Assembly: GCA_017542695.1 (NCBI GenBank)
Contig: JAFXWT010000235.1
Coordinates: 1 to 8,529, forward strand
DNA: 8,529 bases
Source of the DNA: Clostridia bacterium
GTDB lineage: Bacteria > Bacillota_A > Clostridia > Oscillospirales > CAG-272
Reading direction: 5' to 3'
In this document: piece by piece, positions 1 to 6,259 of the stretch
Numbering within the stretch: the stretch's first letter is position 1
Layout: each line of letters starts with the position of its first letter
Notes under the pieces: model-generated
What the model was told of the DNA's origin: nothing
Database searches by the model: none
Seen by the model: only the letters and a program-made list of their open reading frames with translations
Position numbers and translations under genes: made by a program

Positions 1-36
1 CAGGTTTTGATCGGCTCTTTTCCGCCGATACTTTAC

Positions 37-77
37 AAAAAAATTCGGAAATACACAAAGTATTCCCGAATTTTTTT
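37..77 (-). terminator. Bidirectional hairpin terminator downstream of the SDR operon
   Basis: Arms 37-53 and 61-77 pair around a 7-nt loop (54-60, cacaaag). The core arms are attcggaaata and tattcccgaat, with one mismatch that becomes a G:U pair when read on the minus strand, so the hairpin is better formed in minus-strand RNA. The outer arms are A and T runs, giving a U-tract in both directions. It lies about 200 nt after the SDR stop codon and is the likely end of the sigma / membrane protein / SDR transcript. It may also end a plus-strand transcript entering from the left. Confidence 0.75.
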
Positions 78-120
78 ATTTTGTCTTTGCGAAAAATATC
101 TCGCTCAAAACTGCAAAGCA

Positions 121-231
121 CCCTGAAAAGATGGATTTTTTTCATGGGACAAGGCAAAAAGCGCAGGAATACTGGCTATGTATTCCGAGCATTTTTAACG
201 CAGTAACGGGGAAAAAAGGCGCTTTTCAGGG
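121..231. repeat. Nested inverted-repeat non-coding block (candidate structured RNA or small repeat element)
   Basis: An outer perfect 10-bp pair, ccctgaaaag (121-130) and cttttcaggg (222-231), encloses an inner perfect 7-bp hairpin, ggaatac (166-172) and gtattcc (180-186), with a 7-nt loop. A third possible pair, aaaagcgc (157-164) with gcgctttt (219-226), shares bases 222-226 with the outer arm, so the two long-range pairings exclude each other. No coding frame with a ribosome site is visible. If transcribed from the minus strand it forms the 3' UTR of the SDR operon. If transcribed from the plus strand it would be a short RNA ending at the hairpin at 252-276. It could also be a dispersed MITE-like or REP-like element. 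I see no clear promoter on either strand. Confidence 0.5.
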
Positions 232-251
232 CTGATTATTCCTACGGCGCA

Positions 252-276
252 CCGCCCTTGGCGGGCTTGTTTTTTT
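252..276 (+). terminator. Plus-strand terminator-like hairpin at the end of the structured block
   Basis: The arms ccgcc (252-256) and ggcgg (260-264) close on a 3-nt loop and are followed by a run of seven T (270-276). The stem is short, so this is weaker than the other terminators in the window. It faces the 3' end of the minus-strand SDR gene and its T-run touches that gene's stop codon. It fits either the end of a plus-strand RNA from the 121-231 block or a protective terminator against antisense transcription. Confidence 0.4.
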
Positions 277-1064
277 CACTTCTTTATGTAAATCATTCCG
301 ACGAGGCGGTTGACTGCGGCGGCGGGGAGGATCTTATCGAGCGCCGCGAGGAATTTATACGCAAATCCGACGACGTATTTGTTCTTCACGCGGCGGCGTT
401 TTGCGATCTTTGCGATCTTTTGGGCGACCTTTTCAGGTGACGCGCCGTGGCGCTCGTCGTGTTCCATGACAGCGACGCTTTTCGATATCGCTCCGCCGTA
501 AACGTCGTCGCCTTTATGAATTTTTTCGCGCGCGTCCGTAAATCCCGTTTTCGTGTCGCCGAGCATGACGGAACAAGCCGAAACGCCGAACGGGCGAACC
601 TCGTTCGCAAGCGCCGACATCATCATCGTGACCGACGCTTTCGACGCGGAGTAGAACGACTGGAACGGGATGGCGTACACCGCCGCGACGCTTGACGTAG
701 CCATTATTCTGCCGCGGCTTCGGCGTAGCGCGGGCATCGCCGCTTTGACGACGTTCAGCACGCCGAAAAAGTTGACGTCGAACTGCCGTTTTGCCTCTTC
801 CGTATCGGTAAACTCGACAGCGCCCGAGATGCCGAACCCCGCGTTTGCCACGACGATATCGACGCTCTCGCTTTCGCGCTCGATCTGCGAGAACGCATCG
901 CCGACGGATCGTTCGTTTGTCACGTCTGTTCCGATGCTTATAACTCCGTCGACGTCGCACGGGCGGCGGCTGAGATTATACACTTTATATCCGTCGCTGA
1001 CGAATATCTCGGCGAGACAGCGGCCGATCCCGCTCGACGCCCCCGAAATCACAACGGTTTTCAT
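276..1064 (-). CDS. SDR family NAD(P)-dependent oxidoreductase
   Basis: This 262-aa protein is a classical short-chain dehydrogenase/reductase, a cytosolic NAD(P)-linked oxidoreductase whose substrate cannot be read from the sequence. It has the Rossmann cofactor motif GASSGIG at residues 8-14, NAG at 74-76, the active-site Asn of the DVN motif at 98, catalytic Ser125, and Tyr138-x-x-x-Lys142 (YSASK). The 13-residue Ser-Tyr spacing is normal for the family. Residue R33/R34 after the second beta strand hints at NADP(H) preference, which is inference. The basic stretch KRRRVKNK near 222-229 followed by a hydrophobic tail resembles membrane-associated SDRs. The ATG overlaps the stop of the upstream small membrane protein by ATGA and has no good Shine-Dalgarno of its own, which points to translational coupling. 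It is the last gene of the sigma-led operon and ends with TGA. Confidence 0.93.
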   Translation of the reverse strand: MKTVVISGASSGIGRCLAEIFVSDGYKVYNLSRRPCDVDGVISIGTDVTNERSVGDAFSQIERESESVDIVVANAGFGISGAVEFTDTEEAKRQFDVNFFGVLNVVKAAMPALRRSRGRIMATSSVAAVYAIPFQSFYSASKASVTMMMSALANEVRPFGVSACSVMLGDTKTGFTDAREKIHKGDDVYGGAISKSVAVMEHDERHGASPEKVAQKIAKIAKRRRVKNKYVVGFAYKFLAALDKILPAAAVNRLVGMIYIKK

Positions 1065-1270
1065 ACCGCTTTGCTCCGCGCCGCGCCTTTGACCGCTTTC
1101 GACTCGGGCTTTTTGACGAGGTTAGGTATCAGCACCGCCGCGCCGATAAGAATTGAAATGGCGGCGGCGGGGATGGCGATGTTAAACGGGAACTTCGACG
1201 CGCGCGGCGCGAGGGAGCCGTTTATCTTCACCTTGTCGTAAAAGTATCTTATCTTGTCCTGAACGTTCAT
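1061..1270 (-). CDS. Small single-pass membrane protein in the sigma-factor operon
   Basis: This 69-aa protein is not one I recognise. It has a short basic N-terminal part (about residues 1-27), one hydrophobic span rich in Ile/Ala/Leu (about 28-50, FNIAIPAAAISILIGAAVLI), and a Lys/Arg/Ala-rich tail. I chose the ATG at 1268-1270 over the one at 1283-1285 because an AGGTG ribosome site (1276-1280) sits 5 nt upstream; the earlier ATG overlaps the sigma stop codon and lacks a site. It lies 11 nt after the ECF sigma gene and overlaps the SDR gene by 4 nt. Membrane proteins in this position are often anti-sigma factors, but this one is shorter than known anti-sigma domains and shows no zinc-binding HxxxCxxC motif. 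A role in holding or sensing for the sigma factor is therefore only a positional inference. Confidence 0.75.
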   Translation of the reverse strand: MNVQDKIRYFYDKVKINGSLAPRASKFPFNIAIPAAAISILIGAAVLIPNLVKKPESKAVKGAARSKAV

Positions 1271-1281
1271 GCGATCACCTC

Positions 1282-1824
1282 TCATTCAAGTAATTGTTTC
1301 ATTTGCGCTATCGCGCGCTGATATTTCTTTTTTGCCGCCTCGGTGCTGATGCCGAGTATCTCGGCGATCTCGCTGTGTTTGAGTCCCGAGTAGACTTTGA
1401 GCGTCACGACCTGCCTGTCGTCGTTGTCGAGCGCGTCGAGCGCCGCGCGGACCTGTATGGACAGCACGAGCGAGCTTTCGTCAAATCTCTCCGTCGCGTC
1501 GTCGGTGATGTTCTCGTCGGGCGACTCGAATCTGCGATGCTTTGCGATGTCGAGCGCGATGTTGCGCGCGACGGTGAGTATCCACGCTTTCGCGCTCGTG
1601 CCCGGCTTATACGACGACGCTTTTTCAATGATTTTGATGTATGTTTCCTGCACGACGTCGTCGCAGAGGGAGAAATCGTGGAGGACGGAATACGCTACGG
1701 CGAAGATCTGCCGTTCCATGTATTTGTGTATGACGGGAAGCGCGTCGGACTTTCCCTGCGCGATGCGCGTCAGCGCCTTGTCGCATTCTGTCGCTTCCAT
1801 GAGCTTGTCAAGTTTGAGCTGCAA
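1282..1824 (-). CDS. ECF-type RNA polymerase sigma factor
   Basis: This 180-aa sigma-70 family protein has only regions 2 and 4, the ECF (group 4) layout. Region 2 spans about residues 30-98, including the core/-10 binding segment with DDVVQETYIKII (55-66), then the W81-x-x-x-V-A-R-N-x-A-L-D signature. An acidic linker covers about 100-118. Region 4 spans about 125-178, with the HTH containing HSEIAEILGIS (150-160) for -35 recognition. It would redirect RNA polymerase to a small regulon, perhaps including its own operon. The start is set at TTG (1822-1824) because AAAGGAG (1833-1839) lies 8 nt upstream. The longer GTG start at 1831-1833 overlaps that ribosome site, and the ATG at 1798-1800 has none. 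It ends with TGA, 11 nt before the small membrane protein gene. Confidence 0.95.
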   Translation of the reverse strand: MQLKLDKLMEATECDKALTRIAQGKSDALPVIHKYMERQIFAVAYSVLHDFSLCDDVVQETYIKIIEKASSYKPGTSAKAWILTVARNIALDIAKHRRFESPDENITDDATERFDESSLVLSIQVRAALDALDNDDRQVVTLKVYSGLKHSEIAEILGISTEAAKKKYQRAIAQMKQLLE

Positions 1825-1832
1825 GATGAGCA

Positions 1833-1839
1833 CTCCTTT
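1833..1839 (-). promoter_or_regulatory. Ribosome binding site deciding a TTG start for the first sigma factor
   Basis: AAAGGAG on the minus strand lies 8 nt before TTG 1822-1824. The alternative in-frame GTG (1831-1833) shares its last base with this site, so it cannot be used efficiently. Confidence 0.7.
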
Positions 1840-1852
1840 CCATCCCGCTGTA

Positions 1853-1869
1853 ATTAAAACGATTTTAAT
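1853..1869. repeat. AT-rich perfect palindrome upstream of the first sigma operon
   Basis: attaaaa (1853-1859) and ttttaat (1863-1869) are separated by cga. It lies about 30 nt upstream of the sigma start codon, between the ribosome site and the end of the methyltransferase gene. It may be an operator or part of an AT-rich promoter. I see no convincing sigma-A hexamer pair or ECF-type (AAC...CGTC) promoter in this 89-nt gap, so the sigma operon might also be fed by read-through from the methyltransferase gene. Confidence 0.4.
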
Positions 1870-1913
1870 ATTGCAAACGGGACTTGATGTATGGTGAAAT
1901 CGTAGTGTGGGCG

Positions 1914-3254
1914 CTATATTTTACGCCGCAGACCTTTCGGATAGTGGTTTTTCGCCACGCCGTCCGTCACTTTCGCGCCGCCGACGGCGCATCCGTCGAT
2001 CGTGACAGCCGCCCAACCGTTTTCAATGCTTGTCGGTATCGTTTCGCCGCCTATGTATTTTTTTGCGTCGGGGCTGTCCGAGGCAAGCGTGATCTTCCGT
2101 TTCATCGTCGCGCCGAGCGCGGAGAAAAGCTGATGATGCGGCACGAGCCGCCCTTTTTCGACCTCGCCGACTTTTATCCCCGCCGAAAAGACAGAGTGCG
2201 GCGGGATGGGGAAGTAGGGAGAAAGGAATATGTTTTTGCCGACGGCGACGAGCCGTCCGCGCGGCATTTCGTCAAAGCATGACGCGAAAAATTCGCGTGC
2301 CGCCTTATCTTCTTCCTTAGTGAGCGCTCGCGCGCCGTCGCGGTATGCGATACGCGCCTCGCCGCCGACAGTTTTTTTCATCAGAGCCATGAACTGCCCC
2401 TCGCCGCGCGAGACGTGCGGGTAGAAGCGGCGCGCCTCGGGCATTCCGATGCCGTCCGCGGTGGCTTTTTTTATTTCATCGGGTGCGTCGCAGAGCGAAA
2501 AATCCTCGTTTCGCGCGAGAAAATCCGATACGACGTCCTCGTTTTCCTCTTTTGAAAACGTGCAGGTCGAGTAGACGAGATATCCGCCGCGCTTGACTGT
2601 TTTTGCGGCGCTGAACAGTATCTCTTTCTGCCGCGCGGCGCACATTGCGACGTTTTCTGGACTCCATTCGGCGATCGCGTCGGGGTTCTTTCTGAACATC
2701 CCCTCGCCCGAACACGGCGCGTCGCACAGGACAAGGTCAAACACGCCGTCAAACCATTCGGCGAGTGTTTTTGTATCTGTGTTTGTGACGATGACGTTTG
2801 AAAATCCCTGACGCTCGACGTTGCCGAGAAGCGTCACGGCGCGATCCCTCATTATTTCGTTTGAAACGAGCGTGCCGCGCGTCAGGCGCTCGGCGATCTG
2901 CGACGATTTGCCGCCGGGAGAGGCGCACATATCGAGTGCGAGAAAATCCTGATCGATCGGCGCCATGCACGCCGGCGCCATCGCCGACGGCTCCTGAACG
3001 TAGAACGCGCCCGCGTGGTGAAGCGGATGCGAGCCGATCTTGTCGTCTTCATTTGACGAAATAAAGTACCCGCCGCGCGCGTACGGTATCGGCTCGGAGT
3101 GGTAGGGTAGAACGGATAAAACCGCGTCGGCGTTTGTCTTTTTTGTGTTTATCCTTATCGCGCGGACGGGCGGCGCGCCGAGAGAGCCGACGTATTCGTC
3201 AAGCTCGCCGCCGAGTATGTTTTTCATTTGCGCGATGAATTTTTCGGGCAGCAA
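1914..3254 (-). CDS. RsmF-like rRNA (cytosine-C5)-methyltransferase, NOL1/NOP2/Sun family
   Basis: This 446-aa enzyme transfers a methyl group from S-adenosylmethionine to C5 of cytosine in rRNA in the cytosol. An N-terminal RNA-binding part (about 1-85, with VRAIRINTKKT) precedes the Rossmann methyltransferase core. The SAM loop is MCASPGGKSSQ (109-119). The two family cysteines are both present: DAPCSGEGMF with Cys181 and YSTCTF with Cys231. By family knowledge one is the methylating nucleophile (the TC motif) and the other releases the product. GEGMFRK and the extra C-terminal domain (about 300-446) are typical of RsmF-like proteins rather than RsmB. Its length is close to Firmicutes homologues. 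The start is TTG at 3252-3254, with GGAGG (3261-3265) 6 nt upstream; it ends with TAG. It has its own promoter and sits 89 nt upstream of the ECF sigma operon on the same strand without a visible terminator. The exact rRNA position modified cannot be told from sequence. Confidence 0.93.
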   Translation of the reverse strand: MLPEKFIAQMKNILGGELDEYVGSLGAPPVRAIRINTKKTNADAVLSVLPYHSEPIPYARGGYFISSNEDDKIGSHPLHHAGAFYVQEPSAMAPACMAPIDQDFLALDMCASPGGKSSQIAERLTRGTLVSNEIMRDRAVTLLGNVERQGFSNVIVTNTDTKTLAEWFDGVFDLVLCDAPCSGEGMFRKNPDAIAEWSPENVAMCAARQKEILFSAAKTVKRGGYLVYSTCTFSKEENEDVVSDFLARNEDFSLCDAPDEIKKATADGIGMPEARRFYPHVSRGEGQFMALMKKTVGGEARIAYRDGARALTKEEDKAAREFFASCFDEMPRGRLVAVGKNIFLSPYFPIPPHSVFSAGIKVGEVEKGRLVPHHQLFSALGATMKRKITLASDSPDAKKYIGGETIPTSIENGWAAVTIDGCAVGGAKVTDGVAKNHYPKGLRRKI

Positions 3255-3284
3255 GGCACACCTCCGTCTGATTTATTCATATAC

Positions 3285-3313
3285 ATAATACCACTGATAA
3301 CGAAAAAAAGCAA
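3285..3313 (-). promoter_or_regulatory. Sigma-A promoter for the rRNA methyltransferase gene
   Basis: On the minus strand TTGCTT (3308-3313, -35) and TATTAT (3285-3290, -10) are exactly 17 nt apart. The -10 lies about 30 nt before the TTG start, leaving room for the GGAGG site in a short leader. Confidence 0.75.
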
Positions 3314-3362
3314 GAGATTTTATCTGTGCGAAAAAATCATCTTCAAATGTTGTCGGAAATTA

Positions 3363-3391
3363 TTGCAAAGCGGGAGAAAATAAGGTATAAT
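3363..3391 (+). promoter_or_regulatory. Sigma-A promoter for the MBL / rhamnosidase / MmcQ operon
   Basis: TTGCAA (3363-3368) and a consensus TATAAT (3386-3391) are 17 nt apart. Transcription would start near 3398, giving a leader of about 30 nt before the ATG, which contains GGAGG at 3418-3422. It is divergent from the methyltransferase promoter, with about 50 nt between the two -35 boxes. Confidence 0.82.
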
Positions 3392-3427
3392 GAAAATGTA
3401 ATATAATAACCATTCTCGGAGGTCATT

Positions 3428-4573
3428 ATGGCAAAACGTCGCAGCAGAAAAAGAAAAGTCAGTTCGGCAAGCGTGGCGCTGTCGGTCATCGTCGTGCTTA
3501 TCGTCGTCGCTGTCTTTGCGCTTGATTATTTCGGCGTTATAGACATCCCGTTCGAGAATATTCTCGGCTCGCAGACGGTGACGCCGAAGCCGCACAAAGA
3601 CGTTGTCATTTCGGGTGATCTCCAGATCCATTTCCTTGAGCTCGGGAATAAGTACACGGGCGACTGCACATACATAAAGGCGGGCGACACCGACGTGCTT
3701 ATCGACGCGGGCTCGCGCACGAGCAGCATCTCGACGATCACGAGCTACATCGACGACTATTGCACAGACGGGGTGCTCGAATACGTCATAGTCACGCACG
3801 CGCACCAGGATCACTACGCGGGCTTTGCGGGCGACTCATCGCACGAGTCGATCTTTTCGATATACGAGTGTAAAACGATAATCGACTTTGCGCTGACAAA
3901 CAACGAGTCGAGCAAAATGTATCAGAATTATCAAACGGAGCTGAGTAAGGAGATCAAAGCGGGCGCGACGCACTACACCGCCGCCGATGCGGTCAAGCAG
4001 GGAAAGACGAAGTTTGCGCTTTCCGAAAACGTCGAGCTTGAGATACTCGACAGCTATTTCTACTACAACAAGTCGAGCGACGAGAACAACTATTCCGTCT
4101 GCTGTCTTATAAATCAGGGCGAGGCGCACTATCTTTTCACGGGCGACCTTGAAAAAGAGGGTGAAAAATACCTTGTCGAGATGAACGAGCTCCCCGAAGT
4201 CGAGGTATACAAGGCGGGACATCACGGCTCGAAAACGTCGTCCAACGACGTGCTTCTCTCCGTGATAAATCCGAAGATCGTCTGCGTTTGCTGCTGCGCG
4301 GGAAGCGACGAATACACAAAAGCAAACGAAAATATGTTCCCGACGCAAGCGTTTGTTGACAGGATAGCGAATTACACCGACCGCGTCTACGTGACGACGC
4401 AGTGCGTCAGTAACGAGACGGGCGAATTCAAGTCGATGAACGGCAACATTGTCGTCACTGCGTCTAAAGACGGGATAAAGGTGACGTGCAGCGCGAGCGA
4501 CACGGTGCTCAAAGACACCGAATGGTTCAAAAAGAACAGGACGTGTCCCGCTCCGTGGAAGAGCGGATCATAA
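3428..4573 (+). CDS. Membrane-anchored ComEC/Rec2-like metallo-beta-lactamase-fold hydrolase
   Basis: This 381-aa protein has a very basic N-terminus (KRRSRKRK, 3-10), one strong hydrophobic span (about 14-37) and then an MBL-fold domain, so the domain is probably held outside the membrane. The metal ligand motif THAHQDHYAG places H124, H126, D128 and H129. TGD supplies D240, and KAGHHGSKTSS supplies H265/H266, the form seen in the C-terminal domain of ComEC. It lacks the ComEC transmembrane channel, so it is a stand-alone ComEC-MBL-like enzyme of the kind often annotated as a ComEC/Rec2 family competence protein. By family knowledge such domains are nucleases or phosphodiesterases; the substrate here is unknown. 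An unusual cysteine cluster, CVCCC (286-290), lies after the HHGS motif. The start is supported by GGAGG 5 nt upstream. It is the first gene of a three-gene operon and ends with TAA, 21 nt before the rhamnosidase gene. Confidence 0.88.
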   Translation: MAKRRSRKRKVSSASVALSVIVVLIVVAVFALDYFGVIDIPFENILGSQTVTPKPHKDVVISGDLQIHFLELGNKYTGDCTYIKAGDTDVLIDAGSRTSSISTITSYIDDYCTDGVLEYVIVTHAHQDHYAGFAGDSSHESIFSIYECKTIIDFALTNNESSKMYQNYQTELSKEIKAGATHYTAADAVKQGKTKFALSENVELEILDSYFYYNKSSDENNYSVCCLINQGEAHYLFTGDLEKEGEKYLVEMNELPEVEVYKAGHHGSKTSSNDVLLSVINPKIVCVCCCAGSDEYTKANENMFPTQAFVDRIANYTDRVYVTTQCVSNETGEFKSMNGNIVVTASKDGIKVTCSASDTVLKDTEWFKKNRTCPAPWKSGS

Positions 4574-4594
4574 TACAGAGGGAGGACGCGACAA

Positions 4595-6259
4595 ATGAAA
4601 GTAAATGACATTTTGACCGATATCAACATCAAACGCGATGAGCGCATACGGGAGTTTATTACGCCTTGCCGCGTCGTCGCAAAGAGCACAAACGTTTTCG
4701 ACGTCAAAAATCTGCTCGAAGAGCGCGCACCGCAGGTGACACTCAACGATATGGGTCTTTGCGTTATACGCGGCGTCGGCTCGTTCGTTCTTCTCGACTT
4801 CGGAGTGGAGTTTTCGGGCGGCGTGCGGATATGCGTGTCGGGGGTCAGGAGCGAAAGCGGCCGCGCCGACATTCTTGTGCGGTTCGGCGAGAGCGCAACG
4901 GAGGCGATGACGCCTCTCGGCGAGAAAAACGCGACTAACGACCACGCCAACCGAGAGTTTAAGATGAACGTCGGCGCGCTTTCGATGAACGAAACGAACG
5001 AATCGGGACTTAGATTCGTATATATCGAAATGCTGACGGCGGGCGACCTTGCGCTGAAAGCGGTGCAGGGAGTATTCGTTCACCGCGATCTCGAATGGCG
5101 CGGCAGTTTTGAGTGCTCCGACGCGCGGCTGACGAAAATATGGAACACGGCGGCATACACCGTTTTCCTCAATATGCAGGACTGTCTTTGGGACGGCATC
5201 AAGCGCGACCGGCTCGTGTGGATAGGCGACATCAATCCCGAAATCAAAACGATACTCGCCGTTTTCGGCGAAAACGACATCATTCCGAAATCGCTCGACC
5301 TCATACGCGACACGACCCCTGAGGGAAGATGGATGAACAACATCTCGTCTTACTCAATGTGGTGGGTGATAAATCAATACGAATGGTACGTCGCGTCGGG
5401 AGACAAGCAATACCTCTTGGCGCAGGGCGATACTCTGTACGACCTGATGTGTCGGTTCATCGAATCCGTCGGAGACGACGGCAGGGAACAGCTGATGAGA
5501 ACGGGGCGATTTCTCGACTGGCAAAGCTCGGATAATCCGAAGGCGATACATGCGGGGCTTCAGGCGCTGCTCAAACTCGCAATCGAGTACGGCGGGCGGA
5601 TGTGCGAGCTTATCGGCTACCGTGAGCTTGCGGCGCGGTGCGAAGAGTGCGTGTCGAGAATGGCGCGTTACGTGCCGTACCATGGCGAATCGAAGCAGGC
5701 GGCCTCGCTTCTGGCGCTCGCCGGTCTGCGCGCGGCGGAGGATATCAACACCAACGTGCTGACGCCGGGCGGAGTCCACGGCTATTCGACGTTTTTCGGG
5801 TATTACATTCTCAAAACGAAAGGCGACGCGGGAGACATTGACGGCGCGCTGGACGACATCCGTCGGTATTGGGGCGGGATGCTCGACATGGGCGCGACGA
5901 CATTTTGGGAGGACTTCAACGTCGATTGGATGAAAAACGCATTCCGCATCGACGAGCTTCCTCGCGGCACGATGCGCGACATACACGGCGACTTCGGCGA
6001 CTATTGCTACAAGAATTTCCGTCACTCGCTTTGTCACGGTTGGGCGAGCGGGCCCTGCCCGTTCATTTCCGAATACGTGCTCGGAGTGAGACGGCTCTCG
6101 CACGACACGTTCACGGTCGATCCGCTGCTTGGCGATCTGGATTGGGTGCACGGCAAGTACCCGACGGCATTTGGCGAGATCGAGATCGAGGCGGAGAAAC
6201 GCGGCTACCGTACCGCCGTCAAGGTCAAAGCGCCGAGGGGTGTGAAGATCAAAAAATGA
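4595..6259 (+). CDS. GH78-type alpha-L-rhamnosidase-like glycoside hydrolase, cytoplasmic
   Basis: This 554-aa protein has no signal peptide. The order is an N-terminal beta-sandwich (about 55-170), an (alpha/alpha)6 barrel (about 175-490) and a short C-terminal beta domain (about 500-554). The family region DGIKRDRLVWIGD (200-212) has acidic residues D200, D205 and D212 with the 5- and 7-residue spacing of the GH78 D-x4-E-x6-D catalytic set. The middle position, usually Glu in this family, is Asp here. GATTFWEDF (433-441) carries E439, the likely counterpart of the second catalytic Glu, and HSLCHGWASGP (477-487) is the conserved late barrel motif. It would cleave terminal alpha-L-rhamnose from small imported glycosides in the cytosol; specificity is inference. 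At 554 aa it is short for GH78, many of which are 700-1000 aa with extra carbohydrate-binding domains. GGAGG (4581-4585) lies 9 nt before the ATG. The stop overlaps the next gene's start (ATGA). Confidence 0.85.
   Translation: MKVNDILTDINIKRDERIREFITPCRVVAKSTNVFDVKNLLEERAPQVTLNDMGLCVIRGVGSFVLLDFGVEFSGGVRICVSGVRSESGRADILVRFGESATEAMTPLGEKNATNDHANREFKMNVGALSMNETNESGLRFVYIEMLTAGDLALKAVQGVFVHRDLEWRGSFECSDARLTKIWNTAAYTVFLNMQDCLWDGIKRDRLVWIGDINPEIKTILAVFGENDIIPKSLDLIRDTTPEGRWMNNISSYSMWWVINQYEWYVASGDKQYLLAQGDTLYDLMCRFIESVGDDGREQLMRTGRFLDWQSSDNPKAIHAGLQALLKLAIEYGGRMCELIGYRELAARCEECVSRMARYVPYHGESKQAASLLALAGLRAAEDINTNVLTPGGVHGYSTFFGYYILKTKGDAGDIDGALDDIRRYWGGMLDMGATTFWEDFNVDWMKNAFRIDELPRGTMRDIHGDFGDYCYKNFRHSLCHGWASGPCPFISEYVLGVRRLSHDTFTVDPLLGDLDWVHGKYPTAFGEIEIEAEKRGYRTAVKVKAPRGVKIKK

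Noticed and set aside
10..29. Small hairpin atcggc / gccgat at the left edge
   Set aside because: It has a 6-bp stem, an 8-nt loop and no T-run on either side. Too little context is visible to call it a feature.
401..425. Short direct repeat (gcgatcttt twice) in the SDR gene
   Set aside because: It only encodes the repeated KIAKIAK helix of the protein, with no sign of a functional DNA repeat.
1294..1857. Plus-strand open frame (187 codons) opposite the first sigma factor
   Set aside because: It is the antisense shadow of a clear ECF sigma gene, has no ribosome site and has biased composition.
5354..6151. Long minus-strand open frame (265 codons) opposite the rhamnosidase gene
   Set aside because: It is an antisense shadow. 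The composition is rich in Arg, His and Val, no ribosome site or domain is visible, and the opposite strand has clear GH78 motifs.
5869..6255. Upstream extension of the MmcQ frame
   Set aside because: The extension lies wholly inside the rhamnosidase gene in another frame and is Arg/His-rich. The ATGA overlap at 6256 is the natural start.
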